Below are positions 41,146-48,846 of a stretch of 52,564 nucleotides of DNA, piece after piece (position 1 is the first letter of the stretch; each line of letters opens with the position of its first letter). A model generated the notes under the pieces. That model saw nothing but the letters and a program-made list of their open reading frames with translations, was not told the origin of the DNA and did no database searches. The stretch covers positions 1 through 52,564 of the forward strand of contig ONFJ01000003.1 in assembly GCA_900317085.1 (NCBI GenBank), written 5' to 3'. The translations under genes and the position numbers were made by a program. Source of the stretch: an uncultured Eubacteriales bacterium. Lineage in GTDB: Bacteria > Bacillota > Clostridia > Oscillospirales > Acutalibacteraceae.

Positions 41146-42018
41146 TTACGCAAGGTCCTCTCCGGTGAGGAGTTTGTAGGCCTCGAGGTACTTCGCGATG
41201 GTCTTGTCGATGACGTCCTGCGGGAGGTCATAGTTGCAGTCGGGGTTCGCCTTGAGGTAGTCGCGGACGAACTGCTTGTCGAAGGACGGCTGACCGTGGC
41301 CCGGCTCATAACCGTCGACCGGCCAGAAGCGGCTGGAGTCCGGAGTGAGCATTTCGTCGGCGACGACGATGTTGCCCTCTTCATCGAGACCGAACTCGAA
41401 CTTGGTGTCGGCGATGATGATGCCCTTGGTACGGGCGTAGTCCGCGCACTTGTTGTACAGCGCGAGGGTGCAGTCTCTCAGCTTCTGCGCATACTCTTCG
41501 CCCTTGCCCGGGAACTCCTTCTCGAGGACTTCGATGGACTGTTCATAGGAGATGTTCTCGTCATGGTCACCGATCTCCGCCTTGGTGGACGGGGTGTAGA
41601 TGGCTTCCGGCAGCTTGTCGGACTCCTTCAGGCCCTCCGGCAGTTTGATGCCGCAGACGGTGCCGTTCTCGCAGTAGCTCTTCCAGCCGGAACCGGTGAT
41701 GTAACCACGGACGATGGCTTCGATGGGAAGCATGGTGAGTTTCTTGCAGAGCATGCTGTTTCCGTCGAACTGCGGCTGACGGAAGTACTCCGGCATGTCG
41801 TTCACATCGACGCTGATCATATGGTTCGGAAGGATGTCTTTCGTCAGATCGAACCAGAATTTGGACATCTGGGTCAGGACGGTACCCTTCTTCGTGACTT
41901 CGTTCTTGAGGATGACATCGAACGCGGAGATGCGGTCGGTGGCAACGAGGACCAGTGCATCGCCCAGGTCATAGATCTCGCGGACTTTTCCTTCTTTGAC
42001 GGGTTTATACTCCTGCAT
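41146..42018 (-). CDS. purC: Phosphoribosylaminoimidazole-succinocarboxamide (SAICAR) synthase
   Basis: It ligates aspartate to CAIR in purine biosynthesis, using ATP. The 290 residues carry EYKPVKEGKVREIYDLGDALVLVATDRISAFD at the N-terminus, NHMISVDVNDMPEYF, VRGYITGSGWKSY, GIIIADTKFEFGLDE (metal-binding Asp/Glu) and LTPDSSRFWPV. It is the longer SAICAR synthase form of about 290 residues. AGGAGG precedes the ATG. It is transcribed alone, with no other pur genes nearby. Its promoter contains the AAATCGCC motif between the -35 and -10. The stop is followed directly by ATCGCC. Confidence 0.97.
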   Translation of the reverse strand: MQEYKPVKEGKVREIYDLGDALVLVATDRISAFDVILKNEVTKKGTVLTQMSKFWFDLTKDILPNHMISVDVNDMPEYFRQPQFDGNSMLCKKLTMLPIEAIVRGYITGSGWKSYCENGTVCGIKLPEGLKESDKLPEAIYTPSTKAEIGDHDENISYEQSIEVLEKEFPGKGEEYAQKLRDCTLALYNKCADYARTKGIIIADTKFEFGLDEEGNIVVADEMLTPDSSRFWPVDGYEPGHGQPSFDKQFVRDYLKANPDCNYDLPQDVIDKTIAKYLEAYKLLTGEDLA

Positions 42019-42070
42019 GGTGAGGACCTCCTAAATGGGGTTGAGATTAGTTGATATTAGAAACAAGAAT

Positions 42071-42098
42071 ATTGTACTAGGTTTGGGCGATTTATCAA
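42071..42098 (-). promoter_or_regulatory. Promoter of purC with AAATCGCC motif in the spacer
   Basis: On the minus strand -35 TTGATA (42098-42093) and -10 TACAAT (42076-42071) are 16 bases apart. TAAATCGCC (42094-42086) begins at the end of the -35 and fills half of the spacer, a position where a bound protein would block polymerase. Confidence 0.65.
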
Positions 42099-42105
42099 GA
42101 GGAAA

Positions 42106-42651
42106 TTACTGGATAAAGACACACTGATCGACATAGTCGTCATTGTCCGACTGCCAGGTCAGTTCGCCGTTGTTGTAAAGGAACTTGCCGGTGCCATTCC
42201 TGTAATGGACTTCGTCCGTCTCATTCCCTTCTTCATCAAAGGTGATGGTCGTGCGGGTGCAGTCTTGGTAAGTGAGTTCTCCGGTCGTGTCGTTGAAGGT
42301 GCCGGTCATGGTCCAGTCTTCGGACTCAAAGGCGGTGCTGCCCCAGTGGATGTGGATCCGATAAACGTTATTCTTGCCGCCGCGGACTTCCATCGTCGCG
42401 CGCTGGCTGTAACGGTCGTCCCAGGTGCCGACGAGGTTGACGTCGTTTTTGATGACGGTCTTGTCAGCGGTTTTGGACTCCTTTGCGGTGGTCGTTTTCG
42501 TTGCTTTGGTCGTCTTTGCCGTTGTGGTCTCCGTGGCCTCGGTCACAACAGGAGCGGTGGTGGTGACCTCCGCGGGCTCGGTCTTGTGGCAGGCCGAAAG
42601 TACCAGGACCATGGTCAGTGCAAGAACGATTGCAAAAAGCTTGTTTTTCAT
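42106..42651 (-). CDS. Putative lipoprotein with Thr/Lys-rich linker
   Basis: The 181 residues begin with a lipoprotein signal (KNKLFAIVLALTMVLVLSAC) whose lipobox LSAC puts the lipidated Cys at residue 21. A low-complexity linker of Thr, Ala and Lys (about 28-66) follows, and then a small beta-rich domain of about 110 residues (LVGTWDDRYSQRA, MTGTFNDTTGELTYQD, GTGKFLYNNGELTW). The C-terminal domain resembles small lipocalin-like 'how much differs from wild type' modules of the type LVGTW; its function is unknown. GGAGGG precedes the ATG. It would be anchored to the outer face of the membrane. It lies upstream of purC on the same strand, but purC has its own promoter. Confidence 0.75.
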   Translation of the reverse strand: MKNKLFAIVLALTMVLVLSACHKTEPAEVTTTAPVVTEATETTTAKTTKATKTTTAKESKTADKTVIKNDVNLVGTWDDRYSQRATMEVRGGKNNVYRIHIHWGSTAFESEDWTMTGTFNDTTGELTYQDCTRTTITFDEEGNETDEVHYRNGTGKFLYNNGELTWQSDNDDYVDQCVFIQ

Positions 42652-42726
42652 GATGAGTGCCCTCCATAAATGTTAATAACTCTCTTACTCAGTATAGGAT
42701 CCTTCGGTCGAAAAGTCTATCGGATG

Positions 42727-43614
42727 TCAGCAGGTTTTGTCCTGACTCTCCTTCAGGTTCTCGTAGTAGATAGACTCCAGTTTCTCATTGGCGGCGGTCC
42801 GGTCGAGGATGCCCTTGACGAGCAGGTCCATGTCGGAGCCTTCGGTGTAGTCCGCCGGCGCGAAGTACTTGATCCGGTTGTCCCGCATCATCTTGTGGAC
42901 TTTGGACCGGTCGTCGGTCTCGCCGTTGTAGACGCCGATGGAATATCCCCCGTAGGAATTGACGAGTTTCATGCAGGGAACGTCGGTGTCGCTGTCGCCG
43001 ATGTAGATCATGTTCCGGAAGGGCACGCGGATCTCATCCGGCGGGAAGTAGTCGTTGACGCCGGGGTCGTTCCAGTCGAGGACGCCCTTCGAGATACGGA
43101 ACAGGAACTGGGTCTTGTTCGTGTAGTTGACGACCTGCGCCGGCCAGATGGCCACCCCGTGGTCGTCATAGAGGAAGGAACTCGCGTAGATCTGCTCGAA
43201 GGCGCCGTTCTTCGCCACCTCGGTCCCCTCGATCATCTCTTTGAGTCCTGAGGAGATGATATAGTGCTCGACGATGACGCCATGCTCTTCCCCGTACTGA
43301 CGGATGCGTTCGAACCATGTGTCCGCGCCCGGGAACAGCTGGACTCTGGAACCATAATCCTCGAGGGCCTTGCGGTTGAAGACCAGCGTGCCCCTCGCCT
43401 CTTCCATCATGAGATACATGTAGGCGAGGTTCGAGTCCATGCCGTTCTGGCTGGCGAGCTCATTGCTCTTTTCCCAGAACTTGTCGACCTCATAGCCGAC
43501 CGACTGGATGTACCCCTGGGCCTGCATGTCGTCCGGGGACAGGGTCTTGTCGAAGTCGTAGCAGATGGCCACGACGGGTCGGTCTTCCTTGGTTTTTCTC
43601 ACATAATCGCTCAA
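42727..43614 (-). CDS. HAD-superfamily hydrolase (phosphatase-like)
   Basis: The start is a TTG (MSDYVRKT, 295 residues) after GGGAGAA. HAD motif I is CYDFDKTLSP (nucleophile Asp and acid/base Asp), motif II the Ser in YIISSG, motif III a Lys in the region NYTNKTQFLFRISKG, and motif IV GDSDTDVPCMK. The length and cap resemble phosphoserine-phosphatase-like or phosphoryl-transfer HAD enzymes with a helical cap (about 30-100). The substrate is unknown. A fragmentary DUF1848 frame ends 35 bases upstream on the same strand. Confidence 0.85.
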   Translation of the reverse strand: MSDYVRKTKEDRPVVAICYDFDKTLSPDDMQAQGYIQSVGYEVDKFWEKSNELASQNGMDSNLAYMYLMMEEARGTLVFNRKALEDYGSRVQLFPGADTWFERIRQYGEEHGVIVEHYIISSGLKEMIEGTEVAKNGAFEQIYASSFLYDDHGVAIWPAQVVNYTNKTQFLFRISKGVLDWNDPGVNDYFPPDEIRVPFRNMIYIGDSDTDVPCMKLVNSYGGYSIGVYNGETDDRSKVHKMMRDNRIKYFAPADYTEGSDMDLLVKGILDRTAANEKLESIYYENLKESQDKTC

Positions 43615-43649
43615 CAGAGTTCTCCCTTTCTACGTTCTGTCGCGGGGGT

Positions 43650-43961
43650 TCAGAAGAGGCTCGTCTGCAGGTCGAGCCAGCTCTCCTGGTCCGCGTCTTT
43701 GATGATATCGGCCGGGTGGGGCCCGCCGATGAGGAACGGGCTCTTCGGGTCATGGAGTTTCATATTCTGCTCCACGGTCGCCCGGTCGTAGTTGGCATAA
43801 CAGTAGCGGCAGAAATGCGCGCAGGTATTGTACATGCCGATGTCTCCGCCGAGGAGGCACGTGCACCCGTCACGGGTCTGCGCTTTTCCCGCCGGGATGC
43901 CGAGGGCATACAGGACCGCCGCCAGCAGCGCCAGCAGAATCCCTCTCACACTTCGCTTCAT
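43650..43961 (-). pseudogene. Chimeric remnant: membrane-segment N-terminus joined to the C-terminal end of a DUF1848 protein
   Basis: A 103-codon frame. Residues from about 32 on (GCTCLLGGDIGMYNTCAHFC, then RYCYANYDRATVEQNM, then HDPKSPFLIGG and ending ESWLDLQTSLF) match the C-terminal quarter of DUF1848 proteins, including the Cys-rich YNTC-HxCxYCYAN segment. A full DUF1848 protein is about 300 residues, so most is missing. The first 27 residues (VRGILLALLAAVLYALGIPAGK) instead look like the first membrane helix of an EamA/DMT transporter. The join suggests a deletion fusing two genes. Expression or function is doubtful. Confidence 0.55.
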
Positions 43962-43988
43962 ATATGGGCCTTCGCTTTCTATGGAGTG

Positions 43989-44684
43989 TTACTCCAGAAC
44001 ATCATAAGGGGTGAGGACACCGGTGACCTTCTCCTTCGGGTCCCCGTGCTTCGTGACGACCAGCATGGCGAGCCGTCTCCCCTGTTTGTCTCTGCCTTTG
44101 AAATAGTCGACCGCTTTCTCGGTCTCCACGTCTTCGGCGATGAACCGGAAGGAGTCCCGGACGTGGTCCCGGATGTCGAGGTACGCCTGGAAGTCTCCGA
44201 CGCAGTCCTGTTCGGTCAGAGCACTCATGCCCTCCTTCGCCACACGGGTGAAGATCGTGTTCTCGCTGAAGATGCCGAGGAGTTTTCCCTGGTCATCGAG
44301 GACCGGGATATGGGAGAAGGATGTGTCGAGCATACTGGCAAGGACCTCCCGGACCGGCGTCTCGAGGGTCGCGGTCACCAGGTCTCTCGTGCAGATGTCT
44401 CCGACGGTTTCCGGATGCTTCACGAGCGAGATGATCTCCCGCAGGGCGTCCATCAGGACCTCGTCGACGTAGATCGCCTCTTTCCCCTTCACCTCGACGT
44501 CCTTGTGCTGGATGAGGTTCCGCACTTCCCGGATGAGGTCAAGTTCCTTCGCGTACGGTTTGAACTCCGCCCGCCGCGACAGGAACACATAGGCGCTCTC
44601 CCCATGGCTCGTGCTGCCATAGCGAGCCTTCACCGCCGCTTCCAGTTCCTTGCACAGCGCAATGAATTTTCCGGTACCAGCCAT
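43989..44684 (-). CDS. CBS-domain protein with N-terminal HEPN-like helical domain
   Basis: The 231 residues have two parts. The N-terminal 85 are helical and end with LIREVRNLIQHKD, containing an RX4H pattern (RNLIQH) like that of HEPN domains. Residues from about 90 on form a CBS pair: VGDICTRDLVTATLETPVRE, FSHIPVLDDQGKLLGIFSE, then a longer second repeat with FRFIAEDVETEKAVDYF and LAMLVVTKHG. CBS pairs bind adenine nucleotides and act as sensors. Whether the HEPN-like part is an RNase or only a helical scaffold cannot be told. It is soluble and transcribed alone or with the downstream remnant. Confidence 0.75.
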   Translation of the reverse strand: MAGTGKFIALCKELEAAVKARYGSTSHGESAYVFLSRRAEFKPYAKELDLIREVRNLIQHKDVEVKGKEAIYVDEVLMDALREIISLVKHPETVGDICTRDLVTATLETPVREVLASMLDTSFSHIPVLDDQGKLLGIFSENTIFTRVAKEGMSALTEQDCVGDFQAYLDIRDHVRDSFRFIAEDVETEKAVDYFKGRDKQGRRLAMLVVTKHGDPKEKVTGVLTPYDVLE

Positions 44685-44750
44685 TCTCTCACTTCTTTCT
44701 TTTCAACTGCCTCCTATTATAACAAATCTGCCCCCAACCTCAAACCAAAG

Positions 44751-44780
44751 AAAAGCCCCTTGCTTCGGGAGCAAGAGGCT
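44751..44780 (-). terminator. Terminator of the amidohydrolase gene
   Basis: On the minus strand AGCCTCTTGCT pairs with AGCAAGGGGCT (with G-U pairs) around a short loop and runs into TTTCTTT. Confidence 0.8.
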
Positions 44781-44787
44781 GGAGGTG

Positions 44788-46089
44788 TCACAGCAGAGTG
44801 TCGAGGACTTCTTCGACGTACTTGTCTTTCTTGAATTTGAGGTTCGTGTGGCATTTGCCGCGGAAGATGACCATTTCGAGGTTCCGGAGGACCTTGACGT
44901 CGTCGAGGGGGTTCTGTTTGCAGACGATCATATCGGCGCTCTTGCCGGGCTCGATGGTGCCGGTGATGTCGTCGATGTGGACGAGTTCCGCGTTCCGCTT
45001 CGTGGCGGTATAGAGGGCAAACTGGTTGGAGACGCCGACGTACTTCGTGAAGTAGTAGAGCTCGCGCCACATGCCGTAGTTGTTGATGAAGGGACAGCCG
45101 GTGTCGGTGCCGAGGCCGACGGGGATGTCGTTCGCGAGGCACTCTTTCGCGCAGTCGATGATGCCGTCCATGACGACTTTACCGTTGATGCGGGCGTCGT
45201 CGCCGGCGTGGCTGATCTCCTCCGGGAACAGGCAGTACGGAGCCGCCGGAGAGATGGTGCAGATGTCGACCGCGCCCCGCTCCTTGAAGAGACGGAGGAT
45301 CTCGGCATCAGGCTTCGCGCCGTGTTCGATGCTGTCGACGCCGTTCTCGAGAGCGACACGGACGCCTTCCGGGCTCTCGACGTGGGCGGCGACCATCATG
45401 CCGTACTTGTGGGCTTCGTCGCAGGCCGCCTTGACGATCTCCGGAGGCATCTTCAGGATGCCGGGCTCGCCGACGACTTCCGCGTCCATGACACCGCCGG
45501 TGATCATCAGTTTGACGAGGTCGGGCTTCGTCTTCATGATCTTCCGAACATGCTTTCTTGCCATCTTCGGGGACTTCGCTTCGGTGGCGAGGACGCCGGC
45601 AAAGTGGCCGTCCGGGACGGAGACGCCGGTGTTCGCGACAAGGAGCCGCGGGCCGATGACCTTGCCCTTATTGATCTTCTTTTTCATGACGCCGTCGATG
45701 TCCGAAATGCCGCCGACCGTCCGCAGTGTGGTGACACCGCTGAACAGTTCCTGCTTGACGTGGGGCGTCTGGACTTTGACGAAAATGAACCGCAGCAGCG
45801 GGTTCCAGTCGACCATCTTGACGAGGGGCGACAGCGCTTTGTAGTTGGTCTTCTTGTCGCTCTTCGGTGCCTTGCCGGACGTCGGCAGATGCGCGTGCAG
45901 GTTGATGAGGCCGGGCATGATGTATGCGCCTTTGAGGTCCACGACCTTGTAGTCTTTCTTCCTGATGTCCTTCGCGGGCACGATGGCCTCGATGAGCTCG
46001 CCGTCAACGATGATGGCCTTCCCCTCCACCGGTTGCATGTCGATGCTGCCGTCGAGGATGTACCCGTTCACATAAGCAGTCTTTTTCAT
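44788..46089 (-). CDS. Metal-dependent amidohydrolase family protein
   Basis: The 433 residues show the amidohydrolase superfamily order: N-terminal small beta domain, metal ligands GLINLHAHLPT (HxH), a Lys in DLVKLMITGG, HVESPEG and EHGAKPD (His ligands), GTDTGCPF (Asp), and the C-terminal ITGTIEPGKSADMIVCKQNPLDD. This resembles imidazolonepropionase-like or prolidase-like amidohydrolases often annotated only by family. It lacks a signal peptide. GGAAGGAA precedes the ATG. The substrate is unknown, perhaps a dipeptide or cyclic amide. It is divergent from glgA. Confidence 0.88.
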   Translation of the reverse strand: MKKTAYVNGYILDGSIDMQPVEGKAIIVDGELIEAIVPAKDIRKKDYKVVDLKGAYIMPGLINLHAHLPTSGKAPKSDKKTNYKALSPLVKMVDWNPLLRFIFVKVQTPHVKQELFSGVTTLRTVGGISDIDGVMKKKINKGKVIGPRLLVANTGVSVPDGHFAGVLATEAKSPKMARKHVRKIMKTKPDLVKLMITGGVMDAEVVGEPGILKMPPEIVKAACDEAHKYGMMVAAHVESPEGVRVALENGVDSIEHGAKPDAEILRLFKERGAVDICTISPAAPYCLFPEEISHAGDDARINGKVVMDGIIDCAKECLANDIPVGLGTDTGCPFINNYGMWRELYYFTKYVGVSNQFALYTATKRNAELVHIDDITGTIEPGKSADMIVCKQNPLDDVKVLRNLEMVIFRGKCHTNLKFKKDKYVEEVLDTLL

Positions 46090-46143
46090 AGCTTTTTTCC
46101 TTCCTTTGGCGATGTACCTCGCCGCTTACGTACTTACCTTCTG

Positions 46144-46172
46144 ATTATAAATCGCCACACAACACATCGCAA
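46144..46172 (-). promoter_or_regulatory. Promoter of the amidohydrolase gene with AAATCGCC motif
   Basis: On the minus strand -35 TTGCGA (46172-46167) and -10 TATAAT (46149-46144) are 17 bases apart. GGCGATTTA (46156-46148) overlaps the end of the spacer and the first bases of the -10. A TATACT at 46228-46233 may be the -10 of divergent glgA, without a clear -35. Confidence 0.6.
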
Positions 46173-46279
46173 CTGACGACCTTTGAAAAAAGTCCGGACA
46201 GACCGTGTTTTTTTCGTTGTCACATGGTATACTGAAATCAGATTGTTTTGGAAAATAAGATGAAAAGGAGTTGTTTTCC

Positions 46280-47728
46280 ATGAAAGTATTATTTGTCGGT
46301 TCCGAATGTTACCCCTTCGCGAAAACGGGCGGCCTCGGAGACGTCATGAGCGCCCTGCCGAAAGCCCTGGCTGCGGAAGGCGTGGACGTCCGGGTCATGA
46401 TGCCGAAGTACGCGTGCATCCCGGACCAGTTCAAAGAGCGCATGGAGTATGTCTGCCACTTCGACATGGACATCACGAGCGCGAACATCATGAAGTATGT
46501 CGGCGTCATGAAACTCGAGCAGGACGGCGTCATCTACTACTTCATCGACAACGAGGAGTACTTCTCCAACGGCAACCCGTACACCAGCATGGCGGAAGAC
46601 CTCGGAAAGTTCATCTTCTTCGACAAGGCGGTCCTGGCCGCGCTCCCCGTCATCGGGTTCGAGCCGGACGTCATCCACTGCCACGACTGGCAGGCGGGCC
46701 TCGTTCCGGTCTACCTCCACACGCTGTTCCGCGACAGCTGGGTCGGCCAGAACTCCAAGACCATCATCACGGTCCACAACCTCAAGTTCCAGGGCCAGCA
46801 TGAGCTCGGCCTCATCAAATATCTCTCCGGCCTGCCGGACTATGTCTTCACGCCGGACCAGCTCGAGATCAACGACGACGCCAACATGCTGAAGGGCGCC
46901 CTCGTCTACTCCGACATCATCTCCACGGTCTCCAACACCTACGCGGGCGAAATCAAGACGGCGGAATACGGCGAGTACCTCGACCCGGTCATCCGGTATC
47001 ACCACATGAAACTCTGCGGTATCGTCAACGGCATCGACTACGACATCTGGAACCCGGCCACCGACGAGAAGATCGCGCAGAAGTTCGACGTGAACAGCGT
47101 CATCGAAGGCAAGAAGGCCAACAAGAGAGCCCTCCAGGAAGAGCTGGGCCTCGAAGTGGACGACTCCAAGTTCATGATCGCCCTCATCTCCCGTCTCACC
47201 GACCAGAAGGGCCTTGACCTCATCGCCCCCATCTTCGAGCAGTTCATCGACGGCAACACCCAGTTCGTGCTCATCGGCACCGGCGAGCCCCAGTACGAGG
47301 ACATGTTCCGGTACTTCGAGAACGAGCACAAGGGCACCGTCTCCTCGAACATCATGTATTCCGACGAGAGAGCCCACAAGGTCTATGCGGCGGCGGACGC
47401 GTTCCTCGTTCCCTCCCGGTTCGAACCCTGCGGCCTCACGCAGCTCATCTCCTTCCGCTACGGCTCCATCCCGATCGTCCGCGAGACCGGCGGCCTCAAG
47501 GACACCGTCCAGGCCTACAACTGGACCGACGGTTCCGGCAACGGCTTCTCCTTCGACCAGTACCGGGCCGACCTGCTCCTGAACGCGGTCAACTACGCGA
47601 AGACCCTCTACTTCACCGAGCGGGACAACTGGGACGCCATGGTCCGGCGTGCCATGGAGACCGACCACTCCTGGAACGCCTCGGCCAAAGACTACATTGC
47701 CCTCTACCACAGAGTCCTGGGCGATTAA
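46280..47728 (+). CDS. glgA: Glycogen synthase (ADP-glucose type)
   Basis: It extends alpha-1,4-glucan chains from ADP-glucose. The start is the ATG nine bases after AAAGGAGTTG-type sequence; a TTG nine bases upstream is in frame but overlaps the binding site. The 482 residues form a GT5 GT-B enzyme: KVLFVGSECYPFAKTGGLGDVMSALPKAL (KTGGL for ADP-glucose), HCHDWQAGLVPVYL, VNGIDYDIWNP, SRLTDQKGLDLI and the C-terminal PSRFEPCGLTQLISFRYGSIPIVRETGGL. No other glg genes are adjacent. It is transcribed alone, with a strong terminator. Confidence 0.96.
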   Translation: MKVLFVGSECYPFAKTGGLGDVMSALPKALAAEGVDVRVMMPKYACIPDQFKERMEYVCHFDMDITSANIMKYVGVMKLEQDGVIYYFIDNEEYFSNGNPYTSMAEDLGKFIFFDKAVLAALPVIGFEPDVIHCHDWQAGLVPVYLHTLFRDSWVGQNSKTIITVHNLKFQGQHELGLIKYLSGLPDYVFTPDQLEINDDANMLKGALVYSDIISTVSNTYAGEIKTAEYGEYLDPVIRYHHMKLCGIVNGIDYDIWNPATDEKIAQKFDVNSVIEGKKANKRALQEELGLEVDDSKFMIALISRLTDQKGLDLIAPIFEQFIDGNTQFVLIGTGEPQYEDMFRYFENEHKGTVSSNIMYSDERAHKVYAAADAFLVPSRFEPCGLTQLISFRYGSIPIVRETGGLKDTVQAYNWTDGSGNGFSFDQYRADLLLNAVNYAKTLYFTERDNWDAMVRRAMETDHSWNASAKDYIALYHRVLGD

Positions 47729-47748
47729 ATCATCACAAAACGCAAACG

Positions 47749-47782
47749 AACCTCCGGCATCATCCGATGCCGGAGGTTTTCT
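47749..47782. terminator. Bidirectional terminator between glgA and the flavin reductase
   Basis: A perfect 13-pair stem (AACCTCCGGCATC with GATGCCGGAGGTT, ATCC loop) runs into TTTT on the plus strand and lies just beyond the corrected flavin reductase stop on the minus strand. Confidence 0.9.
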
Positions 47783-47798
47783 GTTCTGGTTTCGCGAT

Positions 47799-48696
47799 TT
47801 ACTTTTTCTTCTTCGCGGCCTTTTCGGCGTTGCGCTTGTCGTTGATGATCTTGACGTGCTCGTCGGTGATCAGCGTGACGTTGTTCTCCTTCGCCCGGGA
47901 CCTTGACGAAGTTCATGAGGGCTTCATCGGTGAACTTGATGTCCGGGTCGCAGCGGTTGGCGGCATACTTGATGGAGTCGATGTCGATCTCCTTCGGGGC
48001 CGGGACAGGCTCGCTGATGGCCTTCTTGCCCTTGAACGGGGTGTACCAGAAGTTGGTGGAGTCACGGTAACCGTAGTCGACGGGGACCGGCGGGAAGTCT
48101 TTCGCCTTGACGCCGCCCACGATGGCATCGTAGTACTTCGGCTTCATGAGGATCTTCTCAACCTTCAGGATGAAGTGTGCGCCGAACTTGGAGGTGATAC
48201 CGTTGAAGTCGTTGTACGGGCCTTCGTAGCCGTCCATTTCGCCGGCTTTCCATTTGCCGCCGTTTTCGAGGGTGTCATCCCAGGTGCACTCCATGACCTG
48301 GAACGCAGTATTGATGACTTTCGGGCGATCCTTGTCGGAGGGGTCGGTGAGACCGTCTTCAAACTTGAACTTGCAGTCCTTCATCTTGTCCTCGGAGGGT
48401 CCGGGGAAGCCAAGACGAACGGCCTCTTTGAAGGTCTTCCTGTCGTCCGGGATGAAGTTGAGTGCGCACTTGCCGGTGCGAAGGATGTTCTGGCAGGTGT
48501 TGGAGTTGTTGCGGCACTCGAGGAGCATCGCGTAGTAGTCCTTACCGGCGATGTAGTACGGGAACACCAGAGAATAGGAGCCCACGTTGAGGCTGCCGTC
48601 CGGGTTCACCGTCGTGATGCACACGGTGGGCATCGGGTAGAATGCGGAAGTCTGATAGAAGTTGTCGACGATCCGAAGATCTTTGAATGAACTCAT
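47799..48696 (-). CDS. Flavin reductase family protein (FMN-binding split barrel), frameshifted near the 3' end
   Basis: The first 265 or so residues read as a flavin reductase-like split barrel: FYPMPTVCITTVNPDGSLNVGSYS, FPYYIAGKDYYAMLLECRNN, QNILRTGKCALNFIPDD, and AFQVMECTWDD. The original frame then runs on into unlikely Arg/Gln/His-rich sequence to a stop at 47725. Skipping one G in the CCCGGG at 47894-47899 restores a natural tail (KENNVTLITDEHVKIINDK, then NAEKAAKKKK) ending at TAA 47799-47801, followed by the familiar ATCGC sequence and the terminator. So there is one extra base, from either assembly error or mutation. The corrected protein is about 298 residues. AAGGAAGGTG precedes the ATG. 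Confidence 0.85.
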
Positions 48697-48766
48697 GAGA
48701 GTACACCTTCCTTTTTCATATCATTTTGTTTCGACAAGAATTATTATACCTTTTTCCAATTAATAT

Positions 48767-48795
48767 TTGTAGTCAAAACCGGAAAAATGTATAAT
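48767..48795 (+). promoter_or_regulatory. Promoter of the 48847 hydrolase
   Basis: -35 TTGTAG (48767-48772) and -10 TATAAT (48790-48795) are 17 bases apart. The ATGTATAAT context of the -10 is identical to that of the paralogous hydrolase at 7674. Confidence 0.7.
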
Positions 48796-48846
48796 CGAAT
48801 CATAGGAAAGAATCGTGAAAAAGTTAATAGGAAAGGTGGATACACA

